DNA of 64,000 nucleotides from an uncultured Roseobacter sp. (GTDB lineage: Bacteria; Pseudomonadota; Alphaproteobacteria; Rhodobacterales; Rhodobacteraceae). Below are positions 18,785 through 27,035 of the stretch, piece by piece. The notes under the pieces were generated by a model that saw only the letters and a list, made by a program, of their open reading frames with translations, had not been told where the DNA came from and ran no database searches. Position 1 is the first letter of the stretch. Each line of letters starts with the position of its first letter. The DNA is taken from the NCBI RefSeq assembly GCF_947492555.1, contig NZ_CANLNE010000002.1, positions 487,501-551,500 of the forward strand. The letters are read 5' to 3'. The translations under genes were made by a program, and so were the position numbers.

Positions 18785-19990
18785 CTAGTTCGCGCGCTCG
18801 AGGATGAGCGCGACACCCTGGCCGACCCCCACGCACATCGTACAGAGCGCGTAGCGCCCGCCGGTGCGCTTGAGTTGATAGGCGGCCGTCATCACCAGCC
18901 GTGCGCCCGACATGCCCAACGGGTGGCCAATGGCGATGGCACCCCCGTTTGCATTCACGTGCGGCGCGTCGTCTGCCACGCCCAAGGCGCGCAGCGTAGC
19001 GAGTCCTTGCGCGGCAAAAGCCTCGTTCAATTCTATCACATCCATCTGCTCGATGCTCAGTCCTGCGCGTTTCAGGACTTTTTCGCAGGCGGGGATCGGT
19101 CCGACGCCCATGATCCGTGGCGCGACGCCCGCCGCCGCCATTGCAACCACGCGGGCCATTGGCGTCAGGCCATGGGCAGCGGCAGCCTCCTCCGACGCAA
19201 TGAGCAGCGCGGCGGCGCCGTCATTGACGCCCGACGCATTGCCCGCCGTCACGGTCAGCTCCGCGCCATTGATCCCCCGCAGATTGGCCAGCTTATCCGT
19301 GGTCGTGTCCTGGCGCGGATGTTCATCCGTGTCGACGACAACCGGATCGCCCTTGCGCTGCGGAATGGTGACGGGGGTGATCTCCTCGGCAAACACGCCC
19401 TCCGCATGCGCCTTGGCCCAGCGAGCCTGACTGCGCGCGGCAAAAGCATCCTGATCGGCCCGGCTGACCGCGTAGTCCTCTGCCACATTGTCTGCGGTTT
19501 GCGGCATGGAGTCGATGCCATATTCGGCTTTCATCTTCGGGTTCACGAAGCGCCAGCCGATGGTCGTGTCATAAATTTGAGCCGTACGCGAAAATGCCGT
19601 TTCCGCCTTGGGCATCACGAAAGGCGCGCGGCTCATGCTTTCGACGCCCCCGGCAATCGCCAGATCGATGTCGCCCGCGCGAATTGCCCGTGCCGCCGCC
19701 CCCACGGCATCCATGCCCGACGCGCACAGCCGGTTTATGGTCGATCCCGGAACCTCCACGGGCAAACCTGCGAGCAATGCTGCCATCCGCGCCACGTTGC
19801 GGTTGTCTTCGCCTGCCTGATTGGCGCAGCCGTAAATGACGTCATCCACGCGCGACCAGTCCACCGACGGATTGCGGGCGATGAGTGCTGCAATCGGGGC
19901 GGCGGCGAGATCATCCGCACGCACAGCAGACAGGCCCCCGCCATAGCGCCCGATGGGCGTGCGCTGCGCGTCACAGATGTAAGCCTGCAT
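18785..19990 (-). CDS. paaJ: 3-oxoadipyl-CoA / 3-oxo-5,6-dehydrosuberyl-CoA thiolase
   Basis: Thiolase that releases acetyl-CoA in the last steps of phenylacetate and beta-ketoadipate breakdown. Catalytic Cys is in NRLCASGMDAVG (about residue 90), the His residues in GGAIAIGHPLGMSGAR, and the second Cys in YALCTMCVGVGQG. At 401 residues it fits PaaJ/PcaF. The sequence does not separate PaaJ from PcaF; first position in the paa operon favours PaaJ. The start follows a GGGAGG site, and the promoter with paired repeats lies 54-99 bp upstream. Confidence 0.92.
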   Translation of the reverse strand: MQAYICDAQRTPIGRYGGGLSAVRADDLAAAPIAALIARNPSVDWSRVDDVIYGCANQAGEDNRNVARMAALLAGLPVEVPGSTINRLCASGMDAVGAAARAIRAGDIDLAIAGGVESMSRAPFVMPKAETAFSRTAQIYDTTIGWRFVNPKMKAEYGIDSMPQTADNVAEDYAVSRADQDAFAARSQARWAKAHAEGVFAEEITPVTIPQRKGDPVVVDTDEHPRQDTTTDKLANLRGINGAELTVTAGNASGVNDGAAALLIASEEAAAAHGLTPMARVVAMAAAGVAPRIMGVGPIPACEKVLKRAGLSIEQMDVIELNEAFAAQGLATLRALGVADDAPHVNANGGAIAIGHPLGMSGARLVMTAAYQLKRTGGRYALCTMCVGVGQGVALILERAN

Positions 19991-20043
19991 AGAATCCTCC
20001 CGTTGAGGGAAAAGTCTAAGTCAGGTGCGGATTCGGTTCAATC

Positions 20044-20089
20044 AAAATGTTACGATTTATCGAGGGGTGTCAAATATATGTAACGTTTT
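20044..20089 (-). promoter_or_regulatory. paa operon promoter with paired candidate repressor sites
   Basis: On the minus strand a perfect TTGACA (20068-20073) is followed after 15 bases by TAACAT, a weak -10 at short spacing. Two related sites flank it: AAAATGTTACG at 20044-20054 and TGTAACGTTTT at 20079-20089. They match as inverted repeats (9 of 11) and also as direct repeats (ATGTTACGATTT and ATGTAACGTTTT, 10 of 12) 31 bp apart, close to three helical turns. One overlaps the -10 and the other lies upstream of the -35, as expected for a repressor. PaaX is the natural candidate, but the motif has not been compared with known PaaX sites. Confidence 0.5.
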
Positions 20090-20095
20090 GCGGAG

Positions 20096-20791
20096 TCACG
20101 ATACCTCGCGCGCACTGTCATAAAGCGCACGTAGGGTGCTGGACCCGAGATCGTTCAACATTGCCTGGGCGTTGCTGTCTATCCCAGCGGTCTCTGGATG
20201 CGCGCGGCGCACGGTTTCCCGGATGTCTTCCACGGAACGCTGCACGGAACGGCAAACGCTGCACAATTGTGACACCCTGTTCGCGCTGTCGTTATGAAAC
20301 AAGCCCTGATCCCGCGCGGTCTCGAACATGGACACGAGATTTTGTAAATGCATATCTGCCAGCGATGAAAAGAAGCGGATGTTATCGAAGGTCATGCGCG
20401 TGCCTTCGGCGTACTGGTCGCCGGTCACTTTGAAGGCAGTGCCGATCACGCGGTCGCCACCATCTGCCAGTGGAACATGTTGAATGGAAGTATCCCACCG
20501 CTGCACGCCATCCGGCAGCGTCAATGTCTCCAGATATCGGATGTTTTTCTGCCCATCGGCGCATTCGGTGTAACGCCCGATAACAGTGGCCGCTTCGCCT
20601 TCTGGCAGCAGGTCGCGCAACGCAACGTTTCGCAACGCCTCCGGTTGAAATCCGGTTGCTTCTGCGTGGGCCTGATTAATGCATGTTATTTTGAATTCGC
20701 TCTGTGCGGACGGACGATCGGCCGCGAACATAGGGACTGTGAACTGATTGAAAATCGCCGCAAGGTGATCTGCGGAGTCTGTGTCTAGCAT
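20096..20791 (-). CDS. PAS-domain signalling protein without output domain
   Basis: A 231-residue soluble protein. A PAS fold covers about residues 10-125 (LAAIFNQFTVPMFAADR, INQAHAEATGFQPEALRNVALRDLLP, then RYLETLTLPDGVQRWDTSIQHVPLADGGDRVIGTAFKVTGD). The C-terminal 100 residues are helical and contain CSVCRSV, which may serve redox or metal sensing. There is no kinase, cyclase or DNA-binding domain, so it may act through a partner. The ATG at 20791 follows GAGAGA. It lies upstream of the paa promoter on the same strand, with no clear terminator between. A link to phenylacetate control is possible but unsupported. Confidence 0.7.
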   Translation of the reverse strand: MLDTDSADHLAAIFNQFTVPMFAADRPSAQSEFKITCINQAHAEATGFQPEALRNVALRDLLPEGEAATVIGRYTECADGQKNIRYLETLTLPDGVQRWDTSIQHVPLADGGDRVIGTAFKVTGDQYAEGTRMTFDNIRFFSSLADMHLQNLVSMFETARDQGLFHNDSANRVSQLCSVCRSVQRSVEDIRETVRRAHPETAGIDSNAQAMLNDLGSSTLRALYDSAREVS

Positions 20792-20991
20792 TGTCTCTCT
20801 CAAAAATTACTAAGCCGGAAGGGTCGCGCAAATTTCTTGCCAAGAGGTTTCAGAAAACTGATGCTTTTTAGGTATTTTTTGAAATGCTGCATCTGCAAAG
20901 AAGCCGGTGAAAACTGCACTGGTCGAATTCCCATGAGGATCAAGGCGCTACCCGCCAACCGGCTAGACTGGCGCGTGGTTCTAACCGAAGC

Positions 20992-21008
20992 GTGAACAAT
21001 CTGTTCAC
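20992..21008. repeat. 17-bp perfect palindrome after the Gfo/Idh gene
   Basis: GTGAACA-ATC-TGTTCAC lies 15 bp beyond the stop of the gene at 21023. It could be a weak terminator hairpin or a regulator site for the PAS gene. The rest of the roughly 230-bp gap from 20792 to 21022 shows nothing else clear. Confidence 0.5.
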
Positions 21009-21022
21009 AGATGGTCGATGGT

Positions 21023-22159
21023 TCAATCCGGCAGGGTGATCCACGCGGCATTGCGCGCCGAGGACCGCACGCAAGCATCCACGAATTGCATGCCTCTTAT
21101 CCCATCCAGAATGGTTGGATAGATGACCGCCGCGCCTGGTTTCTGACCGCTGCGATGGGCGACAATCGCCTCAGCCGCTTCGCTGTAGATGTTGGCGAAC
21201 CCTTCGAGATATCCTTCCGGATGCCCGGGTGGAACACGGCTCATCCGTGCTGCGGCCTCACCCGCACCGGCACCATTGCGGGTAATCAGGCGCTTGGGCT
21301 CGCCAAACGGGGTGTGCCACAGGTGGTTGGGGTGTTCCTGCGCCCATTCCAGCCCGCCGTTCTCGCCGTAGACTCGAATGCGCAATGCGTTTTCATTTCC
21401 CGGCGCGACCTGGCTGGACCACAGCATGCCGCGCGCACCGCCCTCAAACCGCAGCATCACATGCGCATTGTCGTCCAACTGACGACCCGACACGAAAGCC
21501 TGCAAATCAGCGGCAAGGCTCTCAACGCGCAGACCTGTGACGAAACATGCGAGATTATGCGCATGGGTCCCAATGTCCCCGGTTGAACCACCCGCCCCGG
21601 ATTGCGCGGGATCAGTGCGCCATGCCGCCTGTTTGAAATCCTCGTGTTTGGTGAGCCAGTCTTGCGGATACTCGACCTGCACCACGCGGATCTTGCCGAT
21701 GTCACCCTTGGCAATCATCTCGCGCGCCTGCCGCACCATTGGATAGCCGGTGTAGTTATGCGTTAGAAAAAACAGAGCATCGGACTCTTCGACCGCTTTC
21801 GCCATCTTGCGGGCATCCGCCATGGTCGACGTGAGGGGTTTGTCACAGATCACGTGAATGCCGCGCTTCAGAAACTCGCGTGCGGCAGCAAAATGCACGT
21901 GGTTCGGGGTCACGATGGAAACAGCTTCGATACCGTTTTTTAGTCGCGCCTCGCGGATCGCCATCTGTTTGAAGTCATCGTAGGTTCGTGCCGGGTCCAA
22001 TCCTAGTGCGGCCCCCGAGGCCTGGGCCTTCTCAGACGTGGAAGACAGTGCCCCCGCAACAAAAGCGTATCGGTCGTCCAGCCGCGCCGCAATCCGATGA
22101 ACCGCCCCGATAAAGGCATCGTTGCCGCCGCCCACCATCCCAAGTCTGATCCGTGACAT
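21023..22159 (-). CDS. Gfo/Idh/MocA-family oxidoreductase
   Basis: NAD(P)-dependent sugar or polyol dehydrogenase of 378 residues. The N-terminal Rossmann domain starts IRLGMVGGGNDAFIGAVHR; the catalytic Lys is in the VICDKPLTSTMADA motif (about residue 105), and the second domain has GGSTGDIGTHAHNLACF with the conserved D and H. It closes the LacI/DAK operon. A 6-bp CGGGGC/GCCCCG hairpin at 22172-22186 lies directly before its GGAGGAG ribosome binding site. Members of this family paired with a TIM-barrel protein, as here, often oxidise sugars or handle 3-keto intermediates, but the substrate is unknown. Confidence 0.88.
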   Translation of the reverse strand: MSRIRLGMVGGGNDAFIGAVHRIAARLDDRYAFVAGALSSTSEKAQASGAALGLDPARTYDDFKQMAIREARLKNGIEAVSIVTPNHVHFAAAREFLKRGIHVICDKPLTSTMADARKMAKAVEESDALFFLTHNYTGYPMVRQAREMIAKGDIGKIRVVQVEYPQDWLTKHEDFKQAAWRTDPAQSGAGGSTGDIGTHAHNLACFVTGLRVESLAADLQAFVSGRQLDDNAHVMLRFEGGARGMLWSSQVAPGNENALRIRVYGENGGLEWAQEHPNHLWHTPFGEPKRLITRNGAGAGEAAARMSRVPPGHPEGYLEGFANIYSEAAEAIVAHRSGQKPGAAVIYPTILDGIRGMQFVDACVRSSARNAAWITLPD

Positions 22160-22251
22160 CTAGTCTCCTCCCGGGGCCTTGCCCCGCCTTCATTGTTCCA
22201 AAAATATGCATACGCAACGGCCCGAGCAGGCGAGATCTTCGCGTGGTACGC

Positions 22252-23307
22252 TTAGCCGATCCCAAGCATCTTGCGATTGGCTGCCTCATCCGTTCCGCCA
22301 TCTGCAAAATCGTCAAAGGCGCGTTCCGTGACGCGAATGATGTGATCCTTGACGAATTGTGCCCCTTCGCGCGCGCCATCCTCGGGGTGCTTCAGGCAGC
22401 ATTCCCATTCGACCACCGCCCAGCCGTCGAAATCATTCGCCGCCATCTTGGAAAAGATACCTGCAAAATCCACCTGCCCGTCACCCAGGGAGCGGAAGCG
22501 CCCGGCACGATCCACCCAGGGCTGATACCCCGAATAGACACCCTGCCGACCCGTCGGATTGAATTCCGCATCCTTGACGTGGAACATCTTGATCCGGTCT
22601 TTGTAGATGTCGATGTGGTCAAGATAGTCGAGGCACTGCAGCACGAAATGCGATGGATCGTAGAGCATGTTGCAGCGGGCGTGATTGTCCACACGTTCCA
22701 GGAACATCTCGAAGGTCACACCGTCATGCAGGTCTTCGCCTGGGTGAATTTCATAGCAGATGTTCACGTCATTCGCGTCGGCATGGTCGAGGATCGGATG
22801 CCAGCGTTTGGCCAGTTCATCAAACGCGGTCTCAATCAGCCCGGCGGGGCGTTGCGGCCAGGGATAGATATAGGGCCATGCGAGCGCGCCGGAAAAGGAC
22901 ACATGGTTCTTGATGCCCATATTGGCTGAGGCGCTGATTGCCTTCATCACCTGATCCACTGCCCATTCCTGCCGGGCCTTCGGGTTGCCGTGCACCGCCG
23001 GATCCGCAAAGCCGTCAAAGGCTGTGTCATAGGCCGGGTGCACCGCCACAAGCTGTCCCTGCAGATGCGTGGAGAGCTCAGTCACTTCCACGCCATTCGC
23101 GGCAGCTTGGCCCTTAAATTCGTCGCAGTAGTCCTTGCTTGTCGCCGCTTTCTCAAGATCAAACAGCCGCGCGTCCCAGCTGGGCACCTGCACGCCCTTG
23201 TATCCGTAGTCGGCAGCCCATTTCGTGATGGCGTCCCACGAGTTGAAAGGTGCCTCGTCGCCTGCAAATTGCGCCAGAAACAGCGCCGGTCCCTTGATGG
23301 TTTTCAT
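22252..23307 (-). CDS. Xylose-isomerase-like TIM-barrel sugar isomerase/epimerase
   Basis: A 351-residue AP-endonuclease-2 superfamily protein. Likely metal ligands are spread along the barrel: ICYEIHPGEDLHD, LYDPSHFVLQ, FHVKDAEF and VVEWECC. The start follows a GGAGG site that overlaps the lacI stop (TGA-C-ATG), so the two genes are coupled. Proteins of this superfamily isomerise or epimerise keto-sugars or their phosphates; some relatives act on tetrulose phosphates in erythritol and threitol routes. Beside a DAK-type kinase, a role on a short keto-sugar phosphate is attractive but inferred. Pairing with the Gfo/Idh enzyme could instead point to glycoside or keto-sugar chemistry. Confidence 0.82.
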   Translation of the reverse strand: MKTIKGPALFLAQFAGDEAPFNSWDAITKWAADYGYKGVQVPSWDARLFDLEKAATSKDYCDEFKGQAAANGVEVTELSTHLQGQLVAVHPAYDTAFDGFADPAVHGNPKARQEWAVDQVMKAISASANMGIKNHVSFSGALAWPYIYPWPQRPAGLIETAFDELAKRWHPILDHADANDVNICYEIHPGEDLHDGVTFEMFLERVDNHARCNMLYDPSHFVLQCLDYLDHIDIYKDRIKMFHVKDAEFNPTGRQGVYSGYQPWVDRAGRFRSLGDGQVDFAGIFSKMAANDFDGWAVVEWECCLKHPEDGAREGAQFVKDHIIRVTERAFDDFADGGTDEAANRKMLGIG

Positions 23308-23308
23308 G

Positions 23309-24385
23309 TCATCCTCCCAATGCGCCGTCCGGATCGGGCGGCATGTTTTCTTTCATGTATATGTCGATTCGAATGCGTTCCTGAGCCAGGTTGATCGGCG
23401 CGCTGTCGCTGTGCGCGCGCATAATGCGTATCGCACTGCGCACAAGATGGCCTGAATCCTGGCTGATCACGGCGTCAAACAACCCGTCCCCGAGCGCTGC
23501 GCGTGAGAGCGGTGTCAGTTCATGTGCAACGATAATCGGAGACGGGGCCTCTTGATGCTGGTCGAAGTGTCGGATCAGCCCGGCATTCCCCGCTGCCGAA
23601 GAATAGATGCCCACGATATCCTTTGTGCCCGCCAGCGCTTGCGGCAGCAGCCGTTCGATCAGATCGGGGTCATCTCGCCCTTCCAAAGACGCAAGCACGG
23701 TAAGTTTCGGGAAATCCCGCGCCATCACATCGTCGAAGCCAAGGCGCCGTTCCAGATGATCGCGGGCGAGCATGGAGCCGGTGACAACCAGGACCTTCCC
23801 GGACACCGGACCGAGAAAACGCCCCATCAGCTGTGCGGCCGTGCGCCCCGCCGCGATGTTGTCGATGCCGACATAGGCGTTGCGTTCGGAACTGGGGATG
23901 TCGGAGACCAGCGAGACGACCGACACCCCATGCGCGCGCAGTCTTGAGATACTGTCCCGTACGGAGGGTGTCTCGGGACCGAAAATCGCAACCCCGTCCA
24001 CCTGTGTCGGATCAAGCGCGTTGATCGCCTCGGCCAGCGCCATGGGGTCAAAAGCAGGTACGCGGGTGCAGGCAACCTGCGTGCGTTCCCGTTTCAATCC
24101 GCCAGACAGGTCGGTGATCTGCCGTTCGATCAGCGCGACGAATTCATTGTTGGTGGCCGGCAGAATGAAGAGAAAGCGATAAACGCGCCCGCGTGCCAGA
24201 TTGGCCGCAGCCGTATCTCGGACATAGCCCAGATCGGCGATGGCGCGGTTGACCTTTTCGACCGTCACCTTGCGTACGCCCGGACGTTCGTTCAGCACCC
24301 TGTCCACGGTCGCAAGGCTGACCTGCGCGACACGGGCAATGTCGTTCACCGTTGGGTTCAAAGGGGCGTCGCGGCTGACCTTCAT
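23309..24385 (-). CDS. LacI-family transcriptional regulator
   Basis: A 358-residue repressor. The helix-turn-helix is at about residues 10-60 (TVNDIARVAQVSLATVDRVLNERPGVRKVT), followed by a hinge helix (AAANLARGR) and a periplasmic-binding-like sensor domain (VDGVAIFGPETPS, VSLVSDIPSSERNAYVGIDNIAAGRTAAQLM). It lies inside the operon between the kinase (10-bp gap) and the TIM-barrel gene (1-bp gap). The twin palindromes at 31971-32016, with a central CG as is usual for this family, are the likely operators. The inducer is probably the transported sugar or its phosphate. Confidence 0.92.
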   Translation of the reverse strand: MKVSRDAPLNPTVNDIARVAQVSLATVDRVLNERPGVRKVTVEKVNRAIADLGYVRDTAAANLARGRVYRFLFILPATNNEFVALIERQITDLSGGLKRERTQVACTRVPAFDPMALAEAINALDPTQVDGVAIFGPETPSVRDSISRLRAHGVSVVSLVSDIPSSERNAYVGIDNIAAGRTAAQLMGRFLGPVSGKVLVVTGSMLARDHLERRLGFDDVMARDFPKLTVLASLEGRDDPDLIERLLPQALAGTKDIVGIYSSAAGNAGLIRHFDQHQEAPSPIIVAHELTPLSRAALGDGLFDAVISQDSGHLVRSAIRIMRAHSDSAPINLAQERIRIDIYMKENMPPDPDGALGG

Positions 24386-24395
24386 GGTCCGATGT

Positions 24396-26027
24396 CTACC
24401 CTTTCATTGCAGCTGCCAGCCCTTCAAAGAGCCGGGCGACGGCCTCGGCGCCGGGATCATTGTGGCCGATCAGGTTCTCTTCGGGCACATAGGACGCCCG
24501 ACCTGCCTTGGCGCGCCCCATAGCAGCAGTTCCATTCGCACCCGTACGGGCGGCTTGTGCAGCGGCGTCAACACCGTCGGTCAGGGCTTGCAGCGCCGGT
24601 TGCAGGGCGTCGATCATCGTGCGATCGCCAAGCCCAGCGCCGCCCACCTCACTGATCCGCTGCAAGCCGGTCTGCAGGGCCTCGGCTGTAGGTTTGCCGT
24701 TGGCACAGGCATCCCCCGTGGCACCGAAGAAAATCGCAAGGATCACACCGGAGGAGCCGCCCATGGTCTGGCTCAACTCGTTACCCACTGCGCGGAAAAG
24801 CTGCGTCAGGTCGGCCAAGGGCATGCGATCCATCGATCCATTGAGCGCGCGCGCCGCTGTGGCCAGCGTGCTGCCGGTGTCGCCATCGCCCGACTTTGCG
24901 TCGAGGCTGTTGAGGTCCGCCTCCGCCGCGATCAGCAAGTCGCAACATGTCTCGATCAGGGCACGTGTTGCGGGATTATCCGACGGTATCGGCTGGATCG
25001 GGCTCAACCCATCGGGCAGAGGTTTGATTGTGACGGGGGACAGCATGGTCATGCCAGGCCAGTCGGGCAAGGGCACATCGCGGCTCAGCGCGGCGGTGCG
25101 GTCGGCGGTTAGCGGGAGAAGCGAGACGGAGAAGCCATGCATGTCCAGCGAGGTCATCAGGGGAGCGGGCCCGATCATGGCCTTCACGGTTTTTGCCTTG
25201 TCCGATGACGTCAACGCATGGGCCAGTACCGCCATTTCCAGCGGCGTTGTGGAGCCCAGATTGTTCAGGAGCGCAACACACTCCTGTTCGTTCACGTGCG
25301 GCAACAGCTTTTCGAGTACCATGTCCATCGCCGAAGTTGCACCTTCAAAGGCGACTTGCTGTACGCCCGCCTCCCCATGAATGCCGAGGCCGAGTTCCGC
25401 CATGCCCACGGAAATCCGATCTTCCTTTGTCGATCCGGGCACTGTGCAGGTGTCCAGCGACTTCCCAATTGAGGCCATATCGCGGACCGCGTCTTCTGCT
25501 GCCTTGGTCACAGTGTCCAGATTTGCACCGTCTTCTGCCAGGTGGCCCGCAATCTTGTGGACAAAGAGGGTGCCCGCCACGCCGCGCGCCTGCGGCAGAT
25601 CGGGCAAAGCGATATCGTCGTCGACAATGACCATCGCTACCTTCAAACCATACGCACGCGCACGTTCTGCGGCGAGACCAAAGTTCAGCCGGTCGCCGGT
25701 GTAGTTCTTGACGATCAGAAGGCAGCCCGCTTCGCCGGTGACGGCGAGGATACCAGCGAGCACGGCGTCCACCGACGGGGACGCGAAAACTTCACCACAG
25801 ACGGCGGCGGTCAGCATGCCTTCTCCGACAAATCCGGCATGCGCTGGCTCGTGCCCTGATCCGCCACCCGAGATCAGCGCGACCTTGGATTTATCCCAGT
25901 CGCTGCGGCAGACCACCTTGATGTGCGGGTATCCGTCGAGGCGATAAAGCCTGTCACCTGACGTCGCGAGGAGACCGTCGATTGCATCGGTGACCAGCCT
26001 GTCCTTGCCGTTGATAAACTGTGCCAT
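24396..26027 (-). CDS. ATP-dependent dihydroxyacetone kinase-type ketose kinase
   Basis: DhaK and DhaL domains in one chain of 543 residues, the layout of ATP-dependent DAK kinases. The DhaK part has SGGGSGHEPAHAGFVG and the substrate-bonding His near 217 (LGLGIHGEAG), which forms a hemiaminal with the ketone. The DhaL part (from about 360) has AKSGDGDTGSTL for Mg-ATP and GGSSGVILAIFF. Known substrates of the family are dihydroxyacetone, glyceraldehyde and erythrulose. Nothing here is a glycerol dehydrogenase or PTS partner. With an ABC importer, a TIM-barrel isomerase and an oxidoreductase in the same operon, a tetrulose-like substrate is as likely as dihydroxyacetone (inference). Confidence 0.88.
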   Translation of the reverse strand: MAQFINGKDRLVTDAIDGLLATSGDRLYRLDGYPHIKVVCRSDWDKSKVALISGGGSGHEPAHAGFVGEGMLTAAVCGEVFASPSVDAVLAGILAVTGEAGCLLIVKNYTGDRLNFGLAAERARAYGLKVAMVIVDDDIALPDLPQARGVAGTLFVHKIAGHLAEDGANLDTVTKAAEDAVRDMASIGKSLDTCTVPGSTKEDRISVGMAELGLGIHGEAGVQQVAFEGATSAMDMVLEKLLPHVNEQECVALLNNLGSTTPLEMAVLAHALTSSDKAKTVKAMIGPAPLMTSLDMHGFSVSLLPLTADRTAALSRDVPLPDWPGMTMLSPVTIKPLPDGLSPIQPIPSDNPATRALIETCCDLLIAAEADLNSLDAKSGDGDTGSTLATAARALNGSMDRMPLADLTQLFRAVGNELSQTMGGSSGVILAIFFGATGDACANGKPTAEALQTGLQRISEVGGAGLGDRTMIDALQPALQALTDGVDAAAQAARTGANGTAAMGRAKAGRASYVPEENLIGHNDPGAEAVARLFEGLAAAMKG

Positions 26028-26039
26028 CGTCTTCTCCTT

Positions 26040-27035
26040 TTAGTAGATTCGGTCGCCCTGCGCGTCAAAGCAAAGCGGGTCTTTTGGCGCGATCTGCAGA
26101 GCGCTGCCGGGGGCATAGTCTGCATGTGGGTCAGCCAGTGTGATAATGTCATGCCCGTCGAGGTGCAGATGCAGACGGCTGTGATCGCCAAGATGTTCCA
26201 CCCGCTCTACTTGTGCGGCTCGGCCTCCACCTTGTGTGACGTGTTCCGGTCTCAGGCCAATCTGATGGGCGCCTTTCGGAGCGGTACCAAAGAGATCGGC
26301 GGGCAGGATATTGATGCGCGGCTGACCGAGGCGGGAGGCGACGTAGACAGAATTCGGGTTCTCGTAAATGTCCCGCGGTGTGCCGTATTGCACCAGGCGC
26401 CCTTCGTTCAGCACGCCCACGTGGGTCGCCATGGTCATGGCCTCGATCTGGTCGTGGGTGACGTAGAGGATGGTCGCGCCGAGGCTGGCCTGAATGCGTT
26501 TGAGTTCGATCCGCAGATCGGTGCGTAGTTTGGCGTCCAGCGAGGACAACGGCTCGTCCATCAGATAGACCTGCGGTTCACGCACAAGCGCCCGCCCGAT
26601 AGAGACCCGCTGCATCTCGCCCCCTGAGAGCGCCGTCGCTTTGTTGTCGAGCTTGTGGCTGATCTGCAGGACGTTTGCGACCTCATTCACTTTGCGGATG
26701 ATCTCGTCCTTCGGCGTGTTGAGGATTGGAGACTTCAGAGGGAATTCCAGGTTCTCGCGCACGGTCAGATGTGGATAGAGCGAATATTGCTGGAACACCA
26801 TTGCCACGTCGCGCTGGGCGGGTGTTTCGTTAGCGACGTTCCGACCACCGATGTGGATCTCGCCTGCGTCGAGCTTTTCAAGACCCGAGATCAGACGCAG
26901 GGTTGTGGTTTTGCCAGCGCCCGTGGGACCGAGCAGCACGACGAACGCGCCGTCGGGGATGGTCATGTCGATGCCCGCCACGCCGACCGTGTCGCCGAAG
27001 GATTTCGAGACGCCTTTGAGGATGACTTCAGCCAT
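26040..27035 (-). CDS. Carbohydrate ABC transporter ATPase (second copy)
   Basis: MalK/UgpC-type ATPase, 331 residues. Walker A is GPTGAGKTTTLRL (a Thr-Gly variant), signature ALSGGEMQRVSIGRAL, Walker B VYLMDEPLSSLDAKLR, and switch His in YVTHDQIEAM; a C-terminal TOBE-like region follows (AHQIGLRPEHV). It overlaps the upstream ATPase gene by 8 bp. Two different ATPases in one importer operon suggest a heterodimer, as in the glycerol importer GlpSTPQV of rhizobia (known for that family; inferred here). Confidence 0.92.
   Translation of the reverse strand: MAEVILKGVSKSFGDTVGVAGIDMTIPDGAFVVLLGPTGAGKTTTLRLISGLEKLDAGEIHIGGRNVANETPAQRDVAMVFQQYSLYPHLTVRENLEFPLKSPILNTPKDEIIRKVNEVANVLQISHKLDNKATALSGGEMQRVSIGRALVREPQVYLMDEPLSSLDAKLRTDLRIELKRIQASLGATILYVTHDQIEAMTMATHVGVLNEGRLVQYGTPRDIYENPNSVYVASRLGQPRINILPADLFGTAPKGAHQIGLRPEHVTQGGGRAAQVERVEHLGDHSRLHLHLDGHDIITLADPHADYAPGSALQIAPKDPLCFDAQGDRIY

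Noticed and set aside
20800-21078. 92-codon minus-strand frame upstream of the PAS gene
   Set aside because: It overlaps the Gfo/Idh 3' end and has no recognisable features.
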